From: Oscillospiraceae bacterium
GTDB lineage: Bacteria > Bacillota > Clostridia > Oscillospirales > Oscillospiraceae
Assembly: GCA_015067845.1 (NCBI GenBank)
Contig: SVLT01000004.1
Location: forward strand, 62,001 to 126,000
Direction of reading: 5' to 3'
DNA: 64,000 bases
Numbering within the stretch: position 1 is the first letter of the stretch; each line of letters starts with the position of its first letter. The notes under the pieces were generated by a model that saw only the letters and a program-made list of their open reading frames with translations, searched no databases and was not told the origin of the DNA. The translations under genes and the position numbers were made by a program. Below are positions 25,760 to 32,903 of this stretch, one piece after another.

Positions 25760-25960
25760 TTATTTCCTTGCAGGTTTTACATTTTCAACCGAAGCCAATT
25801 CCTCGGTAATGGTACCATGGGATGCTTCAAAAGCTCGAATGCTCTCTCGAACCAGCACCAAAATGTGACTATTTACACTACGCCCTTCATAATCAGCCAC
25901 ATATCCGATCTTTCGCAGCATTTCCTCCTCTATTCGGATGGATACACTTTTAACAGCCAT
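25760..25960 (-). CDS. Small ribbon-helix-helix (Arc/CopG-like) DNA-binding protein
   Basis: The 66-residue protein has an N-terminal beta strand (VKSVSIRIEEEM) and two helices with the turn YEGRSVNSHILVLVRESI, the ribbon-helix-helix layout of Arc/CopG repressors and antitoxins. It is transcribed away from a 74-residue protein, and a perfect 9-1-9 palindrome lies in the shared promoter. Autoregulation is likely. No toxin gene of a known class is next to it. The ATG at 25960 has AAGGAG nine bases upstream. Confidence 0.75.
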   Translation of the reverse strand: MAVKSVSIRIEEEMLRKIGYVADYEGRSVNSHILVLVRESIRAFEASHGTITEELASVENVKPARK

Positions 25961-26011
25961 AAAACACACTCCTTAAATATATTGTATGTTTATTTTATGT
26001 CTACGGTGTGT

Positions 26012-26044
26012 TATAATGTGCATTGTAGATATACTGTATATCTA
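26012..26044 (+). promoter_or_regulatory. -10 box and palindromic operator of the RHH/74-residue locus
   Basis: TATAAT lies at 26012-26017. A perfect inverted repeat, TAGATATAC-T-GTATATCTA (26026-26044), covers the expected transcription start. AAGGAGGAAATTAC then precedes the ATG at 26067. It is the best candidate binding site of the divergent RHH protein. Confidence 0.7.
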
Positions 26045-26066
26045 ATAAAATTAAGGAGGAAATTAC

Positions 26067-26291
26067 ATGAACAAAGACGAATTATGGGTCCACTTGGTTA
26101 TGAAGATGGAACAAGACCCGGATTATCAGCAAGCCTTACAGCGTTTAAAGGAAGCCGAACCTGCTTACTTAGCTCTTTTAGAAACCATGACACCGGAAAA
26201 TCAGGAGATTCTGAATCGGTACATTGCCGCAGCCGAAGCCCTGGACGATCCCTTGATCTTCCTTGCCTACCAAATTGGCAAAACCATGTAG
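26067..26291 (+). CDS. Uncharacterised 74-residue acidic helical protein, copy A
   Basis: The product starts MNKDELWVHLVMKMEQDPDY and contains LLETMTPENQEILNRYIAAA and PLIFLAYQIGKTM. It looks all-helical and acidic. A paralogue at 32307-32531 is about 85 percent identical by eye. Each copy is divergent from a different small DNA-binding protein, an RHH protein here and an XRE protein there. It might modulate the regulator or be a small effector; the function is unknown. A strong Shine-Dalgarno sequence supports that it is a real gene. Confidence 0.8.
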   Translation: MNKDELWVHLVMKMEQDPDYQQALQRLKEAEPAYLALLETMTPENQEILNRYIAAAEALDDPLIFLAYQIGKTM

Positions 26292-26317
26292 GGCGACTAT
26301 GCCGGAAGGCATAAAGC

Positions 26318-26345
26318 AACCCCCAAGGCGTTGGCCTTGGGGGTT
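26318..26345. terminator. Bidirectional terminator between copy A and rpsR
   Basis: AACCCCCAAGG and CCTTGGGGGTT pair around CGTTGG. It ends the 74-residue gene and the convergent rpsR gene. The stem is the reverse complement of the one at 32853-32878. Confidence 0.8.
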
Positions 26346-26356
26346 ATCGTTTTCAA

Positions 26357-26593
26357 TTAGTCAGCAACGTAGGGCAGCAGAGCAATCTGACGGGCGCGCT
26401 TGATAGCGGTGGTCAGGTCACGCTGGTGAGCTGCGCAGGTACCGGTGGTACGGCGGGGCAGGATCTTGCCGCGCTCGGACAGGTAACGGCGGAGCTTCGC
26501 AGTGTCCTTGTAATCGATGCTGGTCACCTTATCCACGCAGAATGCGCAAACCTTCTTGCGCTTGCGGGGGCGAACACGCTGTTCGTTAGCCAT
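26357..26593 (-). CDS. rpsR: 30S ribosomal protein S18
   Basis: The 78-residue basic protein contains [19 protein letters not shown] and [19 protein letters not shown], the S18 core. The Cys residues CAFC and the later Cys form the zinc-ribbon-like feature of the C+ form. It binds S6 in the platform of the 30S subunit. It is the last gene of rpsF-ssb-rpsR, 44 bases after ssb. Confidence 0.98.
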   Translation of the reverse strand: MANEQRVRPRKRKKVCAFCVDKVTSIDYKDTAKLRRYLSERGKILPRRTTGTCAAHQRDLTTAIKRARQIALLPYVAD

Positions 26594-26637
26594 AACGGAT
26601 TACCTCCTTGTAAGTTTGAAGAAAAGTTCAATTTAGA

Positions 26638-27087
26638 TTAGAACGGCAGTTGCGCATCGTCATCCTCCAGCATCGCGAAATCGGATGCGGGAGCAGCAGT
26701 GGGAGCGGAATATCCGCCGAAGCCGCCGGCAGGAGCGGCATAACCGCCTGCGGTGTCGCCGTCGCGCTTGCTGTCGCCGAAGTAGACATTGTCTGCCACG
26801 ACCTCAGCAGTGCGGCGCTTGTTGCCGTCTTTGTCGGTCCAGGGTCTGATCTGGAGCCGGCCGGAAACCACAGCCATGCGGCCCTTGGTGAAATACTTGG
26901 AGACGAACTCTCCCGTCTGACGCCAAGCGACACAGTCGATGAAATCGGTTTCCTTTTCGCCGTTTTCGTTCTTGCCAAAGTCGCGGTCGACTGCAAGGGT
27001 GAAGCTGGCAACGGCCACGCCGCTGCCGGTCCGGCGAAGTTCGGGGTCACGGGTCAGGCGACCCATAATTGTGATGTGGTTGAGCAT
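26638..27087 (-). CDS. ssb: Single-stranded DNA-binding protein
   Basis: The 149-residue protein has the OB-fold start MLNHITIMGRLTRDPELRRT, the WTDKDGNKRRTAEVVADNV segment, a Gly/Ala-rich flexible linker and the acidic tip DDDAQLPF that recruits replication and repair partners. The gene lies three bases after rpsF and belongs to the classic rpsF-ssb-rpsR operon. Confidence 0.98.
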   Translation of the reverse strand: MLNHITIMGRLTRDPELRRTGSGVAVASFTLAVDRDFGKNENGEKETDFIDCVAWRQTGEFVSKYFTKGRMAVVSGRLQIRPWTDKDGNKRRTAEVVADNVYFGDSKRDGDTAGGYAAPAGGFGGYSAPTAAPASDFAMLEDDDAQLPF

Positions 27088-27090
27088 TTC

Positions 27091-27387
27091 TTAGCCCTCC
27101 ACGACGGTGGTCAGGCAACGCATGATGCCTTCGGTGATCTTCATCACACGCTCCATCTCTGCGGGGAACGCAGGGTTGGACTCGAAGTTCATCAGAACGT
27201 AGTAACCCTCGGGCAGATCGTTGATGGGGTATGCCAGACGACGCTTGCCCCACTCATCGATGTTTGTGAGAGTACCCTCCGCTTCCACCATTGCCTTGAA
27301 CTTTTCCACAAGTGCTGCGATGCCCTCTTCGCCCTGAGCGGGGTCGATAATGTAGAGCGCCTCATACTTACCGGTGATCTTAGCCAT
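27091..27387 (-). CDS. rpsF: 30S ribosomal protein S6
   Basis: The 98-residue product starts MAKITGKYEALYIIDPAQ and contains EWGKRRLAYPINDLPEGYYV and the C-terminal MERVMKITEGIMRCLTTV. The ATG at 27387 was chosen over 27453 because AGGAGG lies upstream and the longer frame would read the leader hairpins. S6 pairs with S18, which is encoded two genes downstream. Confidence 0.97.
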   Translation of the reverse strand: MAKITGKYEALYIIDPAQGEEGIAALVEKFKAMVEAEGTLTNIDEWGKRRLAYPINDLPEGYYVLMNFESNPAFPAEMERVMKITEGIMRCLTTVVEG

Positions 27388-27494
27388 GTTGATTGCACCT
27401 CCTTTTGGACTTTTGGCCCACGGTCGCGCCGTGAGCAAGGATTGCCTGCGCACGCAGGCTCATGTATTATATCCGTTTCTTGCCGATTTGTCAA
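27388..27494 (-). promoter_or_regulatory. rpsF operon promoter and leader, candidate S6:S18 control region
   Basis: On the minus strand TTGACA (27494-27489) and TATAAT (27471-27466) are a consensus pair with 17-base spacing. The transcribed leader then holds two hairpins, GCCTGCGTGCGCAGGC and CACGGCGCGACCGTG, the second with a CCG-bearing arm before the RBS. S6:S18 is known to bind a CCG-containing hairpin in rpsF leaders; assignment of this hairpin is inference. Confidence 0.75.
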
Positions 27495-27526
27495 GGATTT
27501 TTTATAAAACAGCCGTATTGTCTTCG

Positions 27527-27578
27527 TAGGGGCCATTCACGAATGGCCCGCGGGCGAATCATGATTCGTCCCTACACT
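27527..27578. repeat. GTAGGGGC-type palindrome, copy 1
   Basis: Outer arms GTAGGG and CCCTAC enclose two smaller hairpins, GGCCATTCACGAATGGCC and GGCGAATCATGATTCGTCC. It lies between the rpsF promoter and the next + strand gene. Confidence 0.65.
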
Positions 27579-27689
27579 CCCTCCCCGGGAGGAAACAGCA
27601 ATAACGACATTATGCCATACAATTTCATTGACATTTTCTCCCTCAGGGGGTAAAATATATACATTCTGTGAACAAAAGGAGATCTTACC

Positions 27690-28952
27690 ATGTTTAAGCA
27701 AAAGAAACTCTCCCTGGGCGCCCGGTTTGGCCTGTCCGTGGCCTCTTTTTTCCTGGGCCTGCTTCTGTTCGTATCCATCCTCGCCACGGTATTGATCGCC
27801 AATGTGCAGGTCATCACCTCTCAGGACGGCCTCAGCGGTATTCTTCGCATCATAATGTCCACCCCTGTTGCGGCTTCCAATGATGACAGTCTGTATGTGG
27901 CTCCCAGTACCTATCGCACCTATCAGCTGTCCTTCCGGGAAGAAACCCCCGCTGGTGACACCAATGCCGACACCGACGCCGCCGGTGATGTCGCCGCTGA
28001 CTTGACCGAGCAGGTGATCGGCATGTTCTACGAGGCCATGGGCGATATGTTCGGCGAGGATATGACCTTCACCCAAGAAGAATTCACCCAGATGGTCAAC
28101 GACTCCACCGTCAAGGATTACATTGCCGATAAGACTGCCGCGCTGATCGTCGACTATTTGAACGATGAGGTCACCACCACCTTTGAAGTAGAGGAAGTTG
28201 TGGACCTGATCCACGAAAACTCCGAGATGATCGAATCCATCACCGGCGAGCCCATCCCCGATGATATTGCCGAGAGAATCGGCAAGGCTTTTGACGAAAA
28301 CGAAATCATCGTCAAGGTGGAAGCTGAGGGTCTTGCCGGCTTTATGGCGATGATGGAGGACCCCGAAAATCCCGATAGCTCCTCCGGTAGCTCTATGCTG
28401 GAGCTTCTGAAAGCAGTTAAAGAATACTATGGCCCCGTGAGTGCCATCGCCTCCACTCAGAATCTGCTCATCGGCATTGCCGTATGTCTGGTACTGATGG
28501 CCGCCATCGCGCTCATCAATTGCCGTCAGCTGGGTAAGGGCCTGCGCCGTGTAGGTTATCCCTTGATTTTCGCAGGTTGTGTTTATTTCGCCTTGAATGC
28601 CGTACTGGGATTTGTATCCAGCTTCCTGGGTGAGCTGTTTGCCGAAGAACCCTCTTTGTCTGCGTTGGCAACAACCATTCCCGAATTGTTCCGCTACCTT
28701 CTGTCGCAAACCGCGGTGATCAACATCGTCATTTTCAGTGTTGGTTGTGCTTTGTTTGTTGCCGGTATCATTCTGCCCATTGTTCTGCGGACAAAGGACC
28801 TTGCTCCCGTGCGTGTTGCTGCTACTGAGGAGACCGAGGAGCTGGCTGCCGCCATCGTGGACGAAACCCCCGTGGAAATCACCGAAGATGTCGTTGAGGA
28901 AGAATCCGCCCCCATTGCGGAAGTCGTTGAGGAATCTCCCATTGCGGAATAA
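27690..28952 (+). CDS. Membrane protein with extracytoplasmic acidic domain, unknown function
   Basis: The 420-residue protein has an N-terminal membrane anchor (about residues 15-40), an acidic, mostly helical outer region (about 45-255), three further hydrophobic helices (about 258-280, 292-315 and 345-370) and a Glu/Val-rich cytoplasmic tail (residues 375-420, with repeated VEITEDVVEEE-like words). AAAGGAGATCTTACC precedes the start. I did not recognise the family. It is a single gene with its own terminator. Confidence 0.8.
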   Translation: MFKQKKLSLGARFGLSVASFFLGLLLFVSILATVLIANVQVITSQDGLSGILRIIMSTPVAASNDDSLYVAPSTYRTYQLSFREETPAGDTNADTDAAGDVAADLTEQVIGMFYEAMGDMFGEDMTFTQEEFTQMVNDSTVKDYIADKTAALIVDYLNDEVTTTFEVEEVVDLIHENSEMIESITGEPIPDDIAERIGKAFDENEIIVKVEAEGLAGFMAMMEDPENPDSSSGSSMLELLKAVKEYYGPVSAIASTQNLLIGIAVCLVLMAAIALINCRQLGKGLRRVGYPLIFAGCVYFALNAVLGFVSSFLGELFAEEPSLSALATTIPELFRYLLSQTAVINIVIFSVGCALFVAGIILPIVLRTKDLAPVRVAATEETEELAAAIVDETPVEITEDVVEEESAPIAEVVEESPIAE

Positions 28953-28959
28953 ATATCAT

Positions 28960-28994
28960 GCGAAGCGGTCAACATCCGACCGCTTCGCTTTTTT
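28960..28994 (+). terminator. Rho-independent terminator
   Basis: GCGAAGCGGTC and GACCGCTTCGC pair over an AACATCC loop, followed by TTTTTT. It ends the membrane-protein gene. Confidence 0.9.
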
Positions 28995-29017
28995 AATGGC
29001 CTTTTTTCTAAAAAGGA

Positions 29018-29142
29018 TGTCATTCCGAGGCCCATAGGGCCGTGGGAATCTCCCGGTACAGTGTTTGTTGATGCAAAGCGTATCGGTGAACTGTACCAGG
29101 AGATTGCCACGTCGGCCCTGAAAGGGCCTCCTCGCAATGACA
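29018..29142. repeat. Dispersed palindromic element, copy 4
   Basis: About 125 bp, opening TGTCATTCCGAGGCCC and closing CCTCGCAATGACA, nearly identical in its outer arms to copy 1. It lies in the gap before the YitT gene; the rest of the gap (29143-29306) contains no gene, only AT-rich sequence near the start. Confidence 0.87.
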
Positions 29143-29306
29143 TTACCTTAATGACATTGTTCCCCATAAGGGAGGGCCATTTGCCATTTTACCAAGGAAC
29201 GACGGGCATTTTCCGGGAAATTTGTCACTTTTATTTTCCCCTGCGCCCTTGACCCTTTTTCCTTGCTGTGGTATATTTATAAAAATATTTTTCATTGAGG
29301 TGCACT

Positions 29307-30227
29307 ATGAAAAATTACAGAAAACCGTTTACATATCTGGTTATCATTTTTTCATCCTTTCTGTGTGCATTGACCTATACCATTTTCGTTTTCCCCAACA
29401 AATTCGCCCCCGCCGGATTAAACGGCCTGTGTACGCTGTTCCAGTATGTCACCGGATGGAACATGGGTTATCTGAGCCTTCTGCTGAATCTCCCCCTGGC
29501 CATTGCCGTTTATCTCAAAGTAAGCAAAACCCTTTCCGTCCGTGCGCTTACCTACGTGGCTTTCTTCTCCCTGTTTTTGGTGGTTTTGGAGCAGGCAGAC
29601 CTCTCCGCCTTCCAGTACAGCACGGAGACCGGAACCAGCACCATCATGGGCCCCCTGGTGGGCGGCATCCTCATCGGCGCGGTGATTTCCATGCTCCTGC
29701 GCGCGGGCGCGTACAGCGGCGGCACGGAATACATCGCATCCCTCATTCACAAAAAGCGTCCGGAATTTAATTTCTTCTGGGTTTCTTTTATTCTGAACTG
29801 CGTCGTTGCTGTCCTCTCCTTCTTCGTTTACGACTACAAGATCGAGCCGGTGCTGATGTCGATCCTGTACAGCTTCGCATCCAGCTCCGTCATGGACAAG
29901 CTGAACCGGGCAGGCCGCAGCGCCGTCCGCTTTGAGATCGTCACCAAGCATCCTGAGGAGCTTTCTCAGGCTATCATTGAAACCCTGCACCACAGCGCAA
30001 CGCTGATCCCCGGTGAGGGCATCTACAAGGGAGAGCCCGTCAGCGTGCTGATCTGCGTGGTGAACAAAAACCAGGTTCCCCTGCTGTCCAACATCATCCG
30101 GCAAATTCCCCAGACCTTTGCTGTATCCGACCTTGTCTCCGATGTCATCGGCAATTTCAAACGGGTAGACACTCGGGGCAAACAGGAAGTCCCCTTCCTG
30201 GATCCCGGCGAAGGCACCGGTATTTAA
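29307..30227 (+). CDS. YitT-family membrane protein with C-terminal DUF2179 domain
   Basis: The protein of about 306 residues has five or six membrane helices, the opening [20 protein letters not shown], the conserved loop [11 protein letters not shown], and [18 protein letters not shown] soluble C-terminal DUF2179 domain (about residues 215-290) includes [20 protein letters not shown]. YitT proteins are widespread in Firmicutes, with no settled function. GAGG six bases upstream supports the ATG at 29307. The IMP dehydrogenase gene follows 34 bases later. Confidence 0.88.
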   Translation: MKNYRKPFTYLVIIFSSFLCALTYTIFVFPNKFAPAGLNGLCTLFQYVTGWNMGYLSLLLNLPLAIAVYLKVSKTLSVRALTYVAFFSLFLVVLEQADLSAFQYSTETGTSTIMGPLVGGILIGAVISMLLRAGAYSGGTEYIASLIHKKRPEFNFFWVSFILNCVVAVLSFFVYDYKIEPVLMSILYSFASSSVMDKLNRAGRSAVRFEIVTKHPEELSQAIIETLHHSATLIPGEGIYKGEPVSVLICVVNKNQVPLLSNIIRQIPQTFAVSDLVSDVIGNFKRVDTRGKQEVPFLDPGEGTGI

Positions 30228-30261
30228 CAAAAAACACATTTACATACAGGAGGTAATTCCC

Positions 30262-31764
30262 ATGGCCCACTACATGCAAGAGCCCAGTCGCACCTTCAGC
30301 GAGTATCTGCTGATCCCCGGCTACACATCCGAAAATTGCATCCCGGATAATGTCAGTCTGCGCACACCCCTGACCAAATACCGCAAGGGCGTGGAGGAAC
30401 CGGCAATTTCCCTGAATATCCCCATGACCTCTGCCATTATGCAGTCCGTTTCCAACGATTCTCTGGCGATCGCATTGGCAAAGGAGGGCGGCATCAGCTT
30501 CATTTTCGGCTCTCAGAGCATTGAATCCCAGGCAGCGATGGTGGCTAAGGTCAAGGGCTACAAGGCCGGTTTTGTGGTCTCCGCCTCCAATCTCACCCCC
30601 GAAAACACCCTGGCTGACGTGCTGGCGCTGAAGGAAGCCAACGGCTTCTCCACCGTTGCCATCACCCACGACGGCACCGCCAGCGGAAAGCTCCTGGGCA
30701 TCGTCACAGGCCGGGATTACCGTGTTTCCCGTATGGATCCCAGCGAAAAGGTCAAGGATTTCATGACTCCCATCGAAAAGATGGTCACCGCCCCGGCGGA
30801 GACCACTCTGAAGGAAGCCAACGACATCATTTGGGAGCATAAGCTGAACAGCCTGCCCATCGTGGACAAGGACGGCAATATGATGTACTTCGTCTTCCGG
30901 AAGGACTACTCCTCCCACAAGGCCCATCCTCTGGAGCTGCTGGACGACAAAAAGCGCTATCTGGTGGGTGCCGGCATCAACACCCGGGACTACGCGGAGC
31001 GTATCCCTGCCCTGCTGGAAGCCGGCGCGGATGTGCTGTGCATCGACTCCTCCGAGGGCTACACCTGCTGGCAGGCAAAGACCATCGCCTGGGTCCGTGA
31101 AAATTACGGCGACTCCGTAAAAATCGGCGCAGGCAACGTGGTAGACCGGGACGGCTTTTTGTTCCTTGCCAAGGCCGGCGCGGACTTCATCAAGGTTGGC
31201 ATCGGCGGCGGCAGTATCTGCATCACCCGGGAGACCAAGGGCATCGGCCGCGGTCAGGCCACCGCGCTCATTGAGGTTGCCGCGGCCCGGGACGAGTACT
31301 TCCAGGAGACCGGCATTTACGTGCCCATCTGCTCTGACGGCGGTATCGTCCACGATTATCACATGACCCTGGCTCTGGCCATGGGTGCGGACTTCATGAT
31401 GCTGGGCCGCTACTTCGCCCGTTTTGACGAATCCCCCACACCCAAGGTGCTGGTGAACGGCATCTACATGAAGGAATACTGGGGCGAGGGCAGCAACCGC
31501 GCCCGGAACTGGCAGCGCTACGACCTGGGCGGCAAGACCAAGCTGAGCTTTGAAGAGGGCGTGGACTCCTACGTCACCTACGCCGGCTCACTCCACGACA
31601 ATGTGGAAGCTTCTCTGTACAAGGTCAAGTCCACCATGTGTAACTGCGGCGTGATCAACATTCCCGACCTGCAGAAAGATGCCAAGCTGACACTGGTTTC
31701 CGCAACCTCCATCGTGGAGGGCGGATATCATGATGTGCAGCTCAGATCCGGCCCATCTAAATAA
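30262..31764 (+). CDS. guaB: IMP dehydrogenase, Tritrichomonas-type
   Basis: The 500-residue enzyme oxidises IMP to XMP, the committed step of GMP synthesis. The catalytic loop reads [18 protein letters not shown] with Cys320; a CBS/Bateman region covers about 105-220 and NAD-contacting residues include DSSEGY. The flap segment [18 protein letters not shown] and the tail [10 protein letters not shown] match the Tritrichomonas foetus enzyme much more closely than Bacillus or E. coli GuaB. AGGAGGTAATTCCC precedes the ATG. A terminator follows. The eukaryotic parasite enzyme is believed to be of bacterial origin. Confidence 0.95.
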   Translation: MAHYMQEPSRTFSEYLLIPGYTSENCIPDNVSLRTPLTKYRKGVEEPAISLNIPMTSAIMQSVSNDSLAIALAKEGGISFIFGSQSIESQAAMVAKVKGYKAGFVVSASNLTPENTLADVLALKEANGFSTVAITHDGTASGKLLGIVTGRDYRVSRMDPSEKVKDFMTPIEKMVTAPAETTLKEANDIIWEHKLNSLPIVDKDGNMMYFVFRKDYSSHKAHPLELLDDKKRYLVGAGINTRDYAERIPALLEAGADVLCIDSSEGYTCWQAKTIAWVRENYGDSVKIGAGNVVDRDGFLFLAKAGADFIKVGIGGGSICITRETKGIGRGQATALIEVAAARDEYFQETGIYVPICSDGGIVHDYHMTLALAMGADFMMLGRYFARFDESPTPKVLVNGIYMKEYWGEGSNRARNWQRYDLGGKTKLSFEEGVDSYVTYAGSLHDNVEASLYKVKSTMCNCGVINIPDLQKDAKLTLVSATSIVEGGYHDVQLRSGPSK

Positions 31765-31772
31765 ATAATTTT

Positions 31773-31811
31773 GCCTTGTGTTTTCTGAACAGATGACACA
31801 AGGCTTTTTTT
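31773..31811 (+). terminator. guaB terminator
   Basis: GCCTTGTGT and ACACAAGGC pair across a 14-base loop, followed by TTTTTTT. Confidence 0.85.
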
Positions 31812-31845
31812 ATGATATGATAAACAAAAAGGAGGAAATAGTCAT

Positions 31846-32085
31846 ATGCTACATACATCTCTATTTATGCCGATTTTCTGGACACTTTCAGCAGTGTGGA
31901 ATACATATCGATGGTTTTCAAAAGATTTCCCCCGTATCAGTGAACGAGCACGTTGGATTACAATATGTGACATTATATGGTTATGTTTGGGTTTTATATT
32001 GGCAATTTGCTATTGGAGCATGTACATAAAAAGCAAAAAGACGCCCAGCGAAAAAAGCGAAAACACCGAAGCCGAAAACACTTAA
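31846..32085 (+). CDS. Small membrane protein, 79 residues
   Basis: The product has one clear membrane helix (about residues 38-62, ICDIIWLCLGFILAICYW), a hydrophobic N-terminus (LFMPIFWTLSAVWNTYRWF), and a charged tail rich in Lys, Ser and Glu. AAAAGGAGGAAATAGTCAT gives it a strong ribosome-binding site directly before the ATG, and terminators lie on both sides. No family was recognised. AT content is higher than in the neighbours, which may mean recent acquisition. Confidence 0.65.
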   Translation: MLHTSLFMPIFWTLSAVWNTYRWFSKDFPRISERARWITICDIIWLCLGFILAICYWSMYIKSKKTPSEKSENTEAENT

Positions 32086-32099
32086 TGTTTGCAAAAAAC

Positions 32100-32128
32100 G
32101 CCCACGCCGAAAGGCGTGGGCTGATTAT
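32100..32128 (+). terminator. Terminator after the small membrane protein gene
   Basis: GCCCACGCC and GGCGTGGGC pair around a GAAA tetraloop, followed by TGATTATTTTCT. Confidence 0.75.
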
Positions 32129-32146
32129 TTTCTCCCGAAAAGAACA

Positions 32147-32272
32147 TGTCATTGCGAGGAGCCGCCTCAAAGGCGGCGACGTGGCAATCTCCTGGTAGAG
32201 TTCACCGACACGCTGTGCAGTAACAAACCCGTACCGGGAGATTCCCACGGCCCTATGGGCCTCGGAATGACA
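32147..32272. repeat. Dispersed palindromic element, copy 5
   Basis: About 126 bp in the opposite orientation to copies 1, 3 and 4: it opens TGTCATTGCGAGGAGCCGCC and closes CCTCGGAATGACA. Inner arms are GACGTGGCAATCTCCTGG and CCGGGAGATTCCCACGG. Confidence 0.87.
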
Positions 32273-32306
32273 TGGAATCCTATTGCAGGGACGGCGATCT
32301 GCTGTT

Positions 32307-32531
32307 CTACATGGTTTTACCAATTTGGTAGGCCATGAAAATCAAAGGATCGTCCAGAGCTTCGCTGGCGGCAATGTACCGTTCCAGTATCTCCCGGTTT
32401 TCCGGTGTCATGGTTTCTAAAAGTGCCAAGTAAGCCGGTTCGGCATCCTTTAAATTTTGCAAGGCTTGCTGATAATCCGGGTCCAGTTCCATCCTGAGAA
32501 CCAAGTGAATCCATAATTCGTCTCTGTCCAT
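32307..32531 (-). CDS. Uncharacterised 74-residue acidic helical protein, copy B
   Basis: Paralogue of the protein at 26067-26291; it begins MDRDELWIHLVLRMELDPDY and ends PLIFMAYQIGKTM. It is divergent from an XRE repressor, and its TTGACT/TATACT promoter contains a palindrome. Conservation of the encoded protein with a different regulator type at the second site argues that the 74-residue protein is the functional core of the unit. Its role is unknown. AAGGGAGATGC precedes the ATG. Confidence 0.8.
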   Translation of the reverse strand: MDRDELWIHLVLRMELDPDYQQALQNLKDAEPAYLALLETMTPENREILERYIAASEALDDPLIFMAYQIGKTM

Positions 32532-32553
32532 AATGCATCTCCCTTTCTTATAG

Positions 32554-32602
32554 TATATAACATTTTGTTATATAAGTCAATATAACAAAATGTTTTGTAT
32601 AT
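32554..32602. promoter_or_regulatory. Divergent promoter with two palindromic operators (copy B/XRE locus)
   Basis: On the minus strand TTGACT and TATACT are 17 bases apart and drive copy B. A palindrome ATATAACATTTTGTTATAT (32555-32573) overlaps the -10 and spacer. A related imperfect palindrome (32580-32602; ATATAACAAAATGTTTTGT core) overlaps the + strand TATACT at 32600-32605 that would drive the XRE gene. Both fit binding by the XRE protein. Confidence 0.75.
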
Positions 32603-32625
32603 ACTGGAAGCAAAGGGGTGGGAGA

Positions 32626-32844
32626 ATGTATCAGAGAATTCGTGATCTGCGGGAAGACCGGGATCTAAAACAAGAAGACTTGGCTAAAATGCTCAATTGT
32701 ACACAAGCCTGCTACTCCCACTATGAAAGCGGAAAGCGGGATATTCCCACGGATGTATTGCAAAAATTGGCAGATTTTTATGGTGTCAGTACGGATTATT
32801 TGCTGGGAAGAACGATGCAAAAGAAGCCATATCCTCCAAAATAA
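32626..32844 (+). CDS. XRE-family HTH transcriptional regulator
   Basis: The 72-residue protein is a single XRE/Cro helix-turn-helix: MYQRIRDLREDRDLKQEDLA, NCTQACYSHYESGKRDIP and DFYGVSTDYLLGR. It probably represses itself and divergent copy B from the operators at 32554-32602. The ATG at 32626 follows GGGGTGGGAGA; a longer frame to 32590 starts inside the operator. A terminator ends the gene. Confidence 0.88.
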   Translation: MYQRIRDLREDRDLKQEDLAKMLNCTQACYSHYESGKRDIPTDVLQKLADFYGVSTDYLLGRTMQKKPYPPK

Positions 32845-32852
32845 TATAGTTT

Positions 32853-32886
32853 ACCCCCAAGGCCAACGCCTTGGGGGTTGCTTTTT
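32853..32886 (+). terminator. Terminator after the XRE gene
   Basis: ACCCCCAAGG and CCTTGGGGGT pair around CCAACG, followed by TGCTTTTT. The stem-loop is the reverse complement of the one at 26318-26345. Confidence 0.85.
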
Positions 32887-32903
32887 ACAGATGTAGGGGA
32901 AGA

